Part shown: piece by piece, positions 1-6,167 of the stretch
Position numbering within the stretch: position 1 is the first letter of the stretch
Layout: each line of letters starts with the position of its first letter
From: Solobacterium sp.
GTDB lineage: Bacteria; Bacillota_I; Bacilli_A; Erysipelotrichales; Erysipelotrichaceae
Direction of reading: 5' to 3'
Length of the DNA stretch: 7,025 nucleotides
Assembly: GCA_016291725.1 (NCBI GenBank)
Contig: JAEEYJ010000040.1
Location: 1 to 7,025 of the forward strand
Position numbers and translations under genes: made by a program
Notes under the pieces: model-generated
Database searches by the model: none
Told to the model about the DNA's origin: nothing
What the model saw: the letters and a program-made list of their open reading frames with translations, nothing else

Positions 1-296
1 GCATGGAATCCGGCTCTGGCGAACTTGTCCGGTACTTCGTTCGCGGATTCGATGCCGACATAGTCACAGGCCGCAGCCCAGTCCTCCGTTGCCATGCTTA
101 CCGTGAACGCTTTTCTTTTCATTGCGTTTTCCGTTGTTTTGTGCTCGGACATACTGATGCTGATTTCATTGAAGTCGGTTGTAATGCCCCAGGCTGCATT
201 CATAGCGTCCGGTATACCGTTTTCATCGTAGGTTGCGACAATCAGCACCGGCTGCGGAAACATAATCGGTTTGGCACCGTAATTGACTCTGCTCAT
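1..296 (-). CDS. Flavin reductase-like (flavoredoxin-type) protein, C-terminus cut by window edge
   Basis: The first 98 residues are present; the gene runs off the left edge. The translation begins MSRVNYGAKPIMFPQPVLIV, followed by a segment with NAAWGITTDFNEISISM at about residues 33-49 and then HKTTENAM and VGIESANEVPDKFA. This is the pattern of the FMN-binding split-barrel flavin reductase domain, where the 'P.PVLIV.T.D..G.P.AMNAAW' strand and the 'H.TT.N' segment help form the flavin site. Such proteins are usually about 180-200 residues, so roughly half is missing. They bind FMN and reduce flavin or pass electrons in the cytoplasm; the physiological partner cannot be told from sequence. 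The ATG at 296 is preceded by an AGAGG Shine-Dalgarno (310-306) at 9-nt spacing. The gene lies beyond a terminator and has its own promoter candidate, so it is probably a separate transcription unit from divIC. The family call is from memory of conserved residues. Confidence 0.85.
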   Translation of the reverse strand, partial: MSRVNYGAKPIMFPQPVLIVATYDENGIPDAMNAAWGITTDFNEISISMSEHKTTENAMKRKAFTVSMATEDWAAACDYVGIESANEVPDKFARAGFH

Positions 297-319
297 ATTC
301 TGATTCCTCTCTTTGTTTC

Positions 320-349
320 ATTATAGTCCGGCTGCTGCTTTCCTGTCTT
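320..349 (-). promoter_or_regulatory. Candidate sigma-A promoter for the flavin reductase-like gene
   Basis: Read on the minus strand, a perfect TATAAT lies at 325-320. A weaker -35-like AAGACA lies at 349-344, with an 18-bp spacer. Transcription would start near 313, giving a leader of only about 16 nt that still contains the AGAGG ribosome site. The -10 match is exact but the -35 is poor (4 of 6). The element overlaps the stem-loop at 331-363. Confidence 0.5.
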
Positions 350-363
350 TGACAGACAGCAGC
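331..363. other. Imperfect inverted repeat / stem-loop between divIC terminator and flavin reductase gene
   Basis: The outer arms GCTGCTG (331-337) and CAGCAGC (357-363) are exact complements. The inner arms CTGTC (343-347) and GACAG (351-355) are also exact and flank a TTT loop. A 5-nt bulge (338-342) and a 1-nt bulge (356) separate the two helices. The structure overlaps the -35 and spacer of the promoter at 320-349. It could be a regulator-binding dyad or a secondary read-through hairpin behind the terminator at 384-401. There is no T-run directly after it on either strand, so it is not a typical terminator itself. Confidence 0.45.
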
Positions 364-383
364 ATCCTGTTCCCCCGCAGAAA

Positions 384-401
384 AGCGGTGTTTCCACCGC
401 T
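384..401 (-). terminator. Rho-independent terminator of the orf301-pth-mfd-rqcP-divIC operon
   Basis: On the minus strand a 7-bp stem AGCGGTG / CACCGCT closes a GAAA tetraloop, starts 3 nt after the divIC TAA stop, and is followed by TTTCTG. The stem is strong and the position is right for the end of the operon, but the T-tract is short, so some read-through is possible. On the plus strand the same hairpin is followed by CTGTTATTTTTCC, which could give weak termination in the other direction. Confidence 0.7.
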
Positions 402-404
402 CTG

Positions 405-722
405 TTATTTTTCCGGCAGATAGTAGATCTGCTCTCCGTCCTTCGACAGCATGTAGTTGTTCCGGGCATAGCTCTGTACATAGTCCGGATCCTTCAGCTT
501 CTCACGTTCACTCGTCAGGTATTCATTCTCTTCCAGGACTTCCTGGTAGCGCGCCTGGGCTTCCGCCAGCTGGCGTCTGAGCATCATGTGCGTATAGACT
601 TCCTGGCCGACATTGTACAGCAGAACACCGGAAACGATGATCAGTATGTAGCTGATCAGCTTTGCGATCGGGGAGAGCCTTCTGCGCTTCTTGTTTTCGG
701 TCTTTTTCTTCGTCTGCGTCAT
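405..722 (-). CDS. divIC: Septum formation initiator, DivIC/FtsB family cell-division protein
   Basis: This 105-residue protein has the standard bitopic DivIC/FtsB layout. A very basic cytoplasmic N-terminus (KKKTENKKRRR, residues 5-15) comes first, then one membrane helix at about 22-37, then an extracellular coiled coil at about 45-78 (LRRQLAEAQARYQEVLEENEYL). The short C-terminal motif, DPDYVQSYARNNYML then GEQIYYLP (about 79-103), is characteristic of the family. DivIC partners with DivIB (FtsQ) and FtsL at the septum and helps activate septal peptidoglycan synthesis. It is the last gene of the operon, 7 nt after rqcP, and the same rqcP-to-divIC order occurs in B. subtilis (with yabP and yabQ between). 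I see no Shine-Dalgarno before the ATG at 722, so translation probably depends on ribosomes ending rqcP. Length and order fit divIC better than the related ftsL. Confidence 0.9.
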   Translation of the reverse strand: MTQTKKKTENKKRRRLSPIAKLISYILIIVSGVLLYNVGQEVYTHMMLRRQLAEAQARYQEVLEENEYLTSEREKLKDPDYVQSYARNNYMLSKDGEQIYYLPEK

Positions 723-729
723 ACTGTAT

Positions 730-1005
730 TTATATCATGTTTGTCTCGTCTGTGACAAAGCCTTCTTCCAGGACTTCGTACATGGTGACGGCGTCCTTTT
801 TCCGCTTTACTTCTTCGGTGGACAGCACCCGGATCTTCATTCTCCGGCTGCCGAAGGTGATCTGCACTTCATCGCCCGCCTTTACTTCATGGGCAGGCTT
901 GACGATCTTTCCGTTGATCTCCACCCGTTCATTGACAGCGAGTCCCTTTGATACCGTTCTCCTCTTGAGGATCCGGGATACTTTTAGATATTTGTCGATT
1001 CTCAT
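730..1005 (-). CDS. rqcP: RqcP (YabO) S4-domain protein of ribosome-associated quality control
   Basis: This is a 91-residue protein, close to the 86 residues of B. subtilis YabO/RqcP. The first 60 or so residues form an S4 RNA-binding fold: [17 protein letters not shown] at 1-17, then a V-ERVEINGKIVKP hairpin and VKAGDEVQITFG. The C-terminal part has DAVTMYEVLEE (71-81), matching the 'A.MY.IL.E' end of RqcP. In B. subtilis RqcP binds 50S subunits carrying stalled peptidyl-tRNA and works with RqcH during C-terminal alanine tailing; the KRR stretch (14-16) lies in the RNA-contacting part. HslR-type heat-shock S4 proteins are relatives, but length and operon position favour RqcP. Its ATG overlaps the mfd stop as ATGA and has a strong AAAGGAGG site (1020-1013) at 7-nt spacing, so it should be well translated. 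Confidence 0.9.
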   Translation of the reverse strand: MRIDKYLKVSRILKRRTVSKGLAVNERVEINGKIVKPAHEVKAGDEVQITFGSRRMKIRVLSTEEVKRKKDAVTMYEVLEEGFVTDETNMI

Positions 1006-4000
1006 CTGACTGCCTCCTTTGCGGTATCAATCATCTTCAGTACTGTACTCAGGGTGTTCTTTCCCATCGGGATACTGGCGGTAATGCGGTTGTTCCGGTA
1101 GCGCAGCGCAATGTCCTTGGACAGTTCCGAATACAGTTCAAACAGCCGTACACCGTCCAGGGACGCGCTGAATTCCTGGGAGAAGGTTACTTCTGCGTTT
1201 CCTTTGATCTCCTTGTACTCTTCCACTTCCGGTGAATTGAGCTTCAGGTCCAGCTTCTTCTTGCTGAAGAGCTGGCTGACTTCCTGCGGCAGCCGGCCGT
1301 ATTCATCGCTGATCTTCTCACGGTAGGCTTCCAGCTCATCATCGTCCATGATGCTGTCGATTGTCTGGTACATGCTGATCTTGTCGAAGTCATCCGGAGC
1401 GAACTGCTTCGGGATGAAGCCGGCTTCTGCTGTGTTGGCGAGGACCTTCGTTGTCTGCGGCCGTTCGATGCCGCGCTGCTTCTCGATCGCCCGCTCCAGC
1501 ATCTCTACGTACATATCAATGCCTACGGTATCAATGAAGCCGGACTGGTCGGCACCCAGCAGATCCCCCGCGCCGCGGATGGTCAGGTCACGCATGGCAA
1601 TCCGGTAGCCCGATCCCAGCCGGGCGAATTCCTTGACTGCCTGCAGGCGCTTCTGCGCGGTTTCGCTCAGCTGGCGGCGCGGGGGCACCAGCAGATACGC
1701 ATAGGCCACCCGGTTGGAACGCCCAACCCTGCCCTTGATCTGGTAGATCTGGGCCAGGCCGAAGTCCTGGGCATTGTCAATGAAGATTGTGTTGGCGTTC
1801 GGAATATCGATTCCGTTTTCGATGATCGTTGTACAGACCAGAATGTTGATCTTCCGGTCATTGAAGTCCATCATTACGTTCTCTACGGAGTCCCGGTCCA
1901 TCTTTCCGTGGATGATCCCGATCCGGGCATCCGGGAGATGATGGCGTAGATCCCTGGCTACGTTGTAGATGCGCTCTATGTTGTTGTACAGGTAGAACAC
2001 CTGGCCTCCTCTGGCCAGTTCCTTTTCAATGGCGTCGATGATCAGGCCTTTGTTCTTTTCCACTACGTAGGTCTGTACACTGTAGCGTCCTTCCGGCGGT
2101 GTTTCCAGGGAAGACAGGGAGCGGATGCCGATCAGGGACATCTGCAGCGTACGGGGAATCGGTGTTGCGCTGAGCGTCAGTACATCGATGCTGTTCTTGA
2201 GCTCCTTGATCTTTTCCTTATGCTCTACACCGAAGCGCTGTTCTTCATCGACAACCAGAAGCCCGAGATCCTTGAACTCTACATCCTTGGACAGGATCCG
2301 GTGGGTTCCGATGAGGATATCCACCCTTCCCTCCTTAGTGTCCTTAAGGATCTGCCGTACGGTATCCTGGGGCACATACCGGTCAAGTACGCGCACCGTG
2401 AACGGATAGTCCGCAAAGCGGTCGCTGAAGGTGCGGTAGTGCTGCTCCGCGAGGATGGTGGTGGGACAGAGCACCGCCACCTGTTTGTTCTCGGATGCGG
2501 CTTTGAAAGCTGCCCGTACCGCGATTTCCGTCTTGCCGAAGCCGACATCGCCGCAGACCAGCCGGTCCATGGGCTTGTCGCTCTCCATGTCCCGTTTGAC
2601 ATCCGCTACGGCAGCTTCCTGGTCCGGCGTCAGTTCATACGGGAAATCCCGTTCGAACTGTGCCTGCAGTTCGCTGTCCTTCTGATAGGCATGCCCGATA
2701 TGCTCTTCTCTTGCGGCATACAGGGCAACCAGTCGTTCCGCGATGTTGGAAACGTTGTCTTCCAGCTTCTTCCGGGTCTTTTCCCACTCATCGCTGCCCA
2801 GTTTGTTCAGGCGCGGTACGACACCCTCCCGGGACACAAACTTGCGCACCAGGCGGAACTGTTCCAGCGGAACCAGCAGTTCCGCGTTTCCCCGGTAGAC
2901 GATCTTCAGGAAGTCCTTCATGGACCTGCCCGATTCACGGGTTTCTATGCCGACATACTGGCCGACGCCGTAGCGTTCATGGACGATGTAGTCGCCCGGT
3001 TCCAGCTCTTCGTGGCTGTGGATGACTTCTGCGCTGCGGAAGCGGTCTGCGTACCTTCCTTCCGCCCGGTGCACTTCCAGCAGCTCTCTGGGGGAGACGA
3101 CACTCAGGCCGCCGATGACAAAGCCTTCCGCCAGAGGCTGCACCAGGATGGACAGTCCTCTCTCCGGCACCGTGTCCTGTACCAGAGTATAGACCGTACC
3201 GGTATTGACACAGGCGTCCAGCACACGGTCCAGATCATCTTCATGCAGGCACAGCAGAACCCGTTTTTCTCTGCTGAGCATGGTCAGTTTCATCTCCAGC
3301 CGTTCATTCGGGAGGTGAAGCTGCTGGATACCCGGATCTTCGTCCGCAAAAGGGTCTTCCTTGACAAGGGTTCTGCCCATGATCATGCGGTCGAAGTCAT
3401 GCCATACAGCAAACCTGGCCGGCAGCTTGCCTTCCTGATGCATCTCCTGGATGTAGACGACCGTCTCATCCCGCAGATGCTTCAGGGAACGCCGGATCTC
3501 TTCCTCATCCGACAGAACAATCAGCGGATGGTCCATATAGTCCGCCAGACATCCGGTATGGTTGAGCAGGGCTTTGTAGGGATAGAGGCGCTGTTCTGCG
3601 AGGTGCTCTTCGATGAGCTCCAGATCGCTCATGACGTTCGTTGTGAAGACCGCGTTGTCTTCCCGTTCCGTCAGGTCCTTCAGCTTGGTGCGGATCTCCT
3701 CGGCTTCCTGCTCGGTGAAGAGGACATCGCTGGCAGGGATGATGCGTACTTCCTGCACCGGAGCGATGGTCTTCTGTGTACCGGGATCAAACATGCGGAT
3801 GGAGTCGATCTCGTTGTCGAAGAACTCCACCCGGATAGGTGTATCGTAGTTCATCGACCAGACATCTACGATGCCGCCTCTGGCCGCAAAGCCCAGCGGC
3901 TGGTCGATATGCGTAGTCTGGTAGTAGCCGGCTGCCCGCAGGGCTCGCTTGAGGTCCTCGGGCTCCATGATTCCGCCGGTGCGCAGTTCGATGCTGCGGG

Positions 4001-4421
4001 AGTCGAAGTCCCCTGGATCCGGCAGATGCCGCAGGAATCCCGTCAGTCCGGTGACGACGACTTTGCGGGAATCCTTTCTCAGCGCTGCCAGGGTTTCCAC
4101 CTTGCCGGCCATCATCTCCGGTGAAGAGGCAATCGCTTCTACACGCAGGGATTCATCCGCGCTGAAAAGCGCACAGTTCTCTTCTCCCAGGAGGGAGGAG
4201 AGGCGCTCATAGAGCCGCTGTGCGTTGTACAGACTGTTCTTGACCACCAGAACCGGTCCGGGATGCCTCAGCCACGCAGCCGAAATCACTACCGCTTCTT
4301 CAATCAATGATGTCAGCGGCAGAACACCACGCTTATTGTCCAGAATCCGGACAGACCGATGATCCTCCGTTTCCTTCAGCAGAAGCTGATGGAACGCCTT
4401 AGTCTTTTCCTGTTCCTTCAT
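1002..4421 (-). CDS. mfd: Transcription-repair coupling factor Mfd
   Basis: This full-length 1139-residue Mfd (B. subtilis has about 1177, E. coli 1148) removes RNA polymerase stalled at DNA lesions and recruits UvrA. In order it has a UvrB-like N-terminal region (about 1-350, with [12 protein letters not shown] at 177-188), a linker domain and the RNA-polymerase-interacting domain (about 465-535, [19 protein letters not shown]). The relay helix follows at about 540-573. The RecG-like translocase has Walker A GDVGFGKT (624-631), DEEQ box (725-728), SAT (751-753), [12 protein letters not shown] (863-874) and [12 protein letters not shown] (891-902). The translocation motif [17 protein letters not shown] lies at 936-952, and the autoinhibitory C-terminal domain at about 1005-1139. 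All ATPase motifs look intact. The ATG at 4421 lies 23 nt inside pth; an in-frame stop at 4442-4440 excludes earlier starts. A GGAG (4428-4425) lies only 3 nt before the ATG, so translational coupling to pth is likely. Confidence 0.98.
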   Translation of the reverse strand: MKEQEKTKAFHQLLLKETEDHRSVRILDNKRGVLPLTSLIEEAVVISAAWLRHPGPVLVVKNSLYNAQRLYERLSSLLGEENCALFSADESLRVEAIASSPEMMAGKVETLAALRKDSRKVVVTGLTGFLRHLPDPGDFDSRSIELRTGGIMEPEDLKRALRAAGYYQTTHIDQPLGFAARGGIVDVWSMNYDTPIRVEFFDNEIDSIRMFDPGTQKTIAPVQEVRIIPASDVLFTEQEAEEIRTKLKDLTEREDNAVFTTNVMSDLELIEEHLAEQRLYPYKALLNHTGCLADYMDHPLIVLSDEEEIRRSLKHLRDETVVYIQEMHQEGKLPARFAVWHDFDRMIMGRTLVKEDPFADEDPGIQQLHLPNERLEMKLTMLSREKRVLLCLHEDDLDRVLDACVNTGTVYTLVQDTVPERGLSILVQPLAEGFVIGGLSVVSPRELLEVHRAEGRYADRFRSAEVIHSHEELEPGDYIVHERYGVGQYVGIETRESGRSMKDFLKIVYRGNAELLVPLEQFRLVRKFVSREGVVPRLNKLGSDEWEKTRKKLEDNVSNIAERLVALYAAREEHIGHAYQKDSELQAQFERDFPYELTPDQEAAVADVKRDMESDKPMDRLVCGDVGFGKTEIAVRAAFKAASENKQVAVLCPTTILAEQHYRTFSDRFADYPFTVRVLDRYVPQDTVRQILKDTKEGRVDILIGTHRILSKDVEFKDLGLLVVDEEQRFGVEHKEKIKELKNSIDVLTLSATPIPRTLQMSLIGIRSLSSLETPPEGRYSVQTYVVEKNKGLIIDAIEKELARGGQVFYLYNNIERIYNVARDLRHHLPDARIGIIHGKMDRDSVENVMMDFNDRKINILVCTTIIENGIDIPNANTIFIDNAQDFGLAQIYQIKGRVGRSNRVAYAYLLVPPRRQLSETAQKRLQAVKEFARLGSGYRIAMRDLTIRGAGDLLGADQSGFIDTVGIDMYVEMLERAIEKQRGIERPQTTKVLANTAEAGFIPKQFAPDDFDKISMYQTIDSIMDDDELEAYREKISDEYGRLPQEVSQLFSKKKLDLKLNSPEVEEYKEIKGNAEVTFSQEFSASLDGVRLFELYSELSKDIALRYRNNRITASIPMGKNTLSTVLKMIDTAKEAVR

Positions 4422-5010
4422 CGTCTCCGGTCTTTTTCTTTACTTTGATATTGTACTGGGACATGACTTTGTCCAGCGGTTCATACGCCCAGGCATACGC
4501 CGCTTCGGCAGCCTTGCGGACCGCAGCGTCCAGCTCTTCCCGTTCTGCCTTCGGCACAGGGGACAGCACCCAGTCCGGCACGGCTTCGTGATCACCGCGT
4601 TCGCTGTGTCCGACACCCACCTTGATGCGGGGTATGTCCTGGGTGCCCAGCGCCTGCAGAACGGACTTCATGCCTTTCTGGCCGCCTGCGGAGCCCTTGG
4701 TGCGGATCCGGACAGAGCCGACCGGCAGGTCCATATCATCATGAATGATCAGAATATCCGCCGGTTCAATACGGTAGTAGTGAACGGCCTGGGCCACTGC
4801 GCTTCCGGAGTTGTTCATATAGGTCAGCGGCTTCAGCAGCAGCACGCTTTCCCCGTGGATCCGGACCGGGGCGATCAGCGCGTTCCACTTCATAGTAAAA
4901 TTGACGGTACTGCACATCTCCGCCAATTCATCGATTACCATAAAGCCACAGTTGTGCCTTGTCTTTGCGTATTCCTTTCCGGGATTTCCCAGTCCGGCAA
5001 TCAGTTTCAT
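4399..5010 (-). CDS. pth: Peptidyl-tRNA hydrolase (Pth, SpoVC)
   Basis: This 203-residue enzyme cleaves the ester bond of peptidyl-tRNA released from ribosomes, freeing tRNA for reuse. The N-terminal signature MKLIAGLGNPGKEYAKTRHN holds the binding Asn9 and the catalytic His19 (His20 in E. coli). KPLTYMNNSG (60-69) supplies Asn66, matching E. coli Asn68. HDDMDLPVG (90-98) contains the Asp91 that orients the histidine. The usual GGHNG loop reads GGQKG here (109-113), so the position matching E. coli Asn114 is Lys112. The C-terminal tail is longer than usual and polar ([13 protein letters not shown]), and part of its coding sequence overlaps mfd by 23 nt. The ATG at 5010 overlaps the stop of orf301 as ATGA, with GAGG (5021-5018) at 7-nt spacing. 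Pth upstream of mfd is the common Firmicutes order; the sporulation gene fin, found between them in Bacillus, is missing. Confidence 0.97.
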   Translation of the reverse strand: MKLIAGLGNPGKEYAKTRHNCGFMVIDELAEMCSTVNFTMKWNALIAPVRIHGESVLLLKPLTYMNNSGSAVAQAVHYYRIEPADILIIHDDMDLPVGSVRIRTKGSAGGQKGMKSVLQALGTQDIPRIKVGVGHSERGDHEAVPDWVLSPVPKAEREELDAAVRKAAEAAYAWAYEPLDKVMSQYNIKVKKKTGDDEGTGKD

Positions 5011-5912
5011 TCCGCTTCCTCTTTCTCAGGTTCTTCGGCAGGAACATCATCGATGATTTCATCTTCGATGACTTCGTCCGTGAATTTGCTTGCCTTGCCC
5101 TTCAGCGGAGGCTCCTGGGCAAAGATCTCGTTGATATAGCCCGGGATGATGTAGTCATCCAGGCTGCCGTCCTTCGTATAGAACGCTTCCGGCAGGACCA
5201 GGCCGACTTCTTCCATCCAGCGCCTGCCGATCTTCTGCTTGTAGATGCTCGGGAGATACATAGCGTACTCTGCGAAGTGGTTCGGCCAGTTGTTGTCATA
5301 GCAGTACTTGAGATAGTTGACCGCTGCGACGTCCTTGTACAGATTGATCAGTGTGGAGTTGAACGACAGATTGTTGTATACACCGCTCAGGAATCCTTCA
5401 TAGAACTCGATTCCCCGGTCGTCTTCATTGCGGAAGTACTTCTCGTTGGCTTCCGATACCATACCGATTGCGGTGGTCTTCACCAGTTCCGCATAGGGTG
5501 CCCGCTTTGCGGCAAGCTTATCCGCCAGCTCCGGCAGTCCGCGGCTGTACAGTGTGCCCGGGCCGAGCAGATAGAGATAGCTCAGAGCGTCTTCGGAGTT
5601 GCCGATGCTGACATGGGCTTCATCCGTACCGATCAGTACATCCAGGTCAATCCGCTCCAGATCTTCATCCAGCCGGTCATAGTATCCTTTGTCGATATCG
5701 TGCCACATCTTGAGCAGGTTGCCCTTCTCACGGAATGTTGCGTCGTTGTCTTCGTCCATCATTTTCCGATAGCTCTTTGCGAACTGTTCGTCGTCCTCAA
5801 AATCATTGAGCATTGCCTGCAGGTATTTACCGTGTTTCTGGGACATTAGATTCAGAATTGTCCCTCCGATCGCAAAAAGCGTGATGAATCCGAATACGAG
5901 ACGTACAGCCAT
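5007..5912 (-). CDS. Membrane-anchored protein of unknown function (301 aa), first gene of the pth-mfd operon
   Basis: I do not recognise this 301-residue protein. It has one hydrophobic N-terminal segment (about 3-22, VRLVFGFITLFAIGGTILNL) that reads as a membrane anchor or uncleaved signal; no lipobox or clear cleavage site is visible. The remainder is soluble and probably mostly helical, rich in Tyr, Asp, Glu and Leu (for example DRLDEDLERIDLDVLIG at 79-95 and EFYEGFLSGVYNNLSF at 169-184). From about residue 275 the tail becomes very acidic: 13 of the last 24 residues are Asp or Glu, with two prolines, suggesting disorder. There is one cysteine (204) and no recognisable catalytic motif. 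The ATG at 5912 has an excellent AGGAGG (5925-5920) at 7-nt spacing. It overlaps pth by ATGA and heads the operon, so it is co-expressed with pth and mfd, but this does not establish a shared function. Helical-repeat or substrate-binding folds are possible. Confidence 0.88.
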   Translation of the reverse strand: MAVRLVFGFITLFAIGGTILNLMSQKHGKYLQAMLNDFEDDEQFAKSYRKMMDEDNDATFREKGNLLKMWHDIDKGYYDRLDEDLERIDLDVLIGTDEAHVSIGNSEDALSYLYLLGPGTLYSRGLPELADKLAAKRAPYAELVKTTAIGMVSEANEKYFRNEDDRGIEFYEGFLSGVYNNLSFNSTLINLYKDVAAVNYLKYCYDNNWPNHFAEYAMYLPSIYKQKIGRRWMEEVGLVLPEAFYTKDGSLDDYIIPGYINEIFAQEPPLKGKASKFTDEVIEDEIIDDVPAEEPEKEEAE

Positions 5913-5941
5913 ACCGATACCTCCTGGAGTTTCGTACAGTG

Positions 5942-5947
5942 ATTATA
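5942..5947 (-). promoter_or_regulatory. -10 element of the operon promoter upstream of orf301
   Basis: A perfect TATAAT on the minus strand at 5947-5942 lies 30 bp before the orf301 ATG, putting the transcription start near 5935 and giving a leader of about 22 nt. No good -35 is seen at 16-18 bp spacing (sequence TTATGTTT), so the promoter may rely on other contacts or an activator. Position and the exact hexamer support it. Confidence 0.55.
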
Positions 5948-6020
5948 CCGCAATTCACTGCAAAAACATAATGAAACCGTATCCGGGAATTGTACCGGAA
6001 CCGCACTGTGCGCATATACA

Positions 6021-6048
6021 TTGCGGCAGGCGGCGGATATAGTATACT
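6021..6048 (+). promoter_or_regulatory. Candidate promoter for xseA
   Basis: On the plus strand, TTGCGG (6021-6026) and TATACT (6043-6048) are separated by 16 bp; the -10 matches consensus at 5 of 6 and the -35 at 3 of 6. Transcription would begin near 6055, leaving a leader of about 113 nt before the TTG start. It is the best plus-strand candidate in the divergent region. An overlapping TATAGT (6038-6043) is a less well-spaced alternative -10. Confidence 0.45.
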
Positions 6049-6060
6049 TTCAAGTGAAAG
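6047..6060. repeat. Perfect 6-bp inverted repeat at the predicted xseA transcription start
   Basis: CTTTCA (6047-6052) and TGAAAG (6055-6060) are exact inverted copies around an AG centre. The dyad overlaps the end of the -10 hexamer and the predicted start site, where a bound repressor would block transcription. Short dyads also arise by chance, and no second copy is seen in the window. Confidence 0.4.
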
Positions 6061-6108
6061 CGGCAGAAAAGCCCGCCCTGGTGCAGGCATGATGAAACGA
6101 ATGATGAC

Positions 6109-6134
6109 GGCGGAAAGCATTACCGCCTCAGCGG
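6109..6134 (+). promoter_or_regulatory. Alternative hairpins in the xseA 5' leader
   Basis: GGCGG (6109-6113) can pair with CCGCC (6123-6127) around a 9-nt loop. The same CCGC (6123-6126) can instead pair with GCGG (6131-6134) around CTCA, so the two helices exclude each other. CCTC (6126-6129) is also complementary to GAGG (6158-6161) in the xseA ribosome site. This could tune translation, but the helices are short and no known riboswitch or leader-peptide pattern is recognised. Confidence 0.25.
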
Positions 6135-6153
6135 GTTCTTTGAAGAAGCCGGG

Positions 6154-6161
6154 AAAGGAGG
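6154..6161 (+). promoter_or_regulatory. Shine-Dalgarno sequence that fixes the TTG start of xseA
   Basis: AAAGGAGG ends 6 nt before the TTG at 6168. It is a near-full match to the 16S rRNA tail and decides the start, because the reading frame has an upstream stop at 6141-6143 and no in-frame ATG until codon 260. Confidence 0.85.
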
Positions 6162-6167
6162 TGCCGA

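Noticed and set aside
2220..4124. Long plus-strand open frame (634 codons) antisense to mfd
   Set aside because: It lies wholly inside the conserved mfd coding region, has no ribosome site before its ATG, and its translation resembles no known protein. A long stop-free antisense frame is expected opposite a moderately GC-rich gene.
4959..5849. Plus-strand open frame (296 codons) antisense to orf301 and the start of pth
   Set aside because: No ribosome site and no recognisable domains. The minus-strand frame has a strong AGGAGG, an upstream TATAAT and an ATGA junction with pth, so it is the real gene.
5982..5999. TCCGG/CCGGA inverted repeat with 8-nt spacer upstream of the orf301 promoter
   Set aside because: Only 5 bp per arm in GC-rich sequence; likely chance and not placed where it would clearly affect either promoter.
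5827..6120. Minus-strand frame across the divergent intergenic region
   Set aside because: It overlaps the promoter and start of orf301 in another frame and has no ribosome site or recognisable domain.
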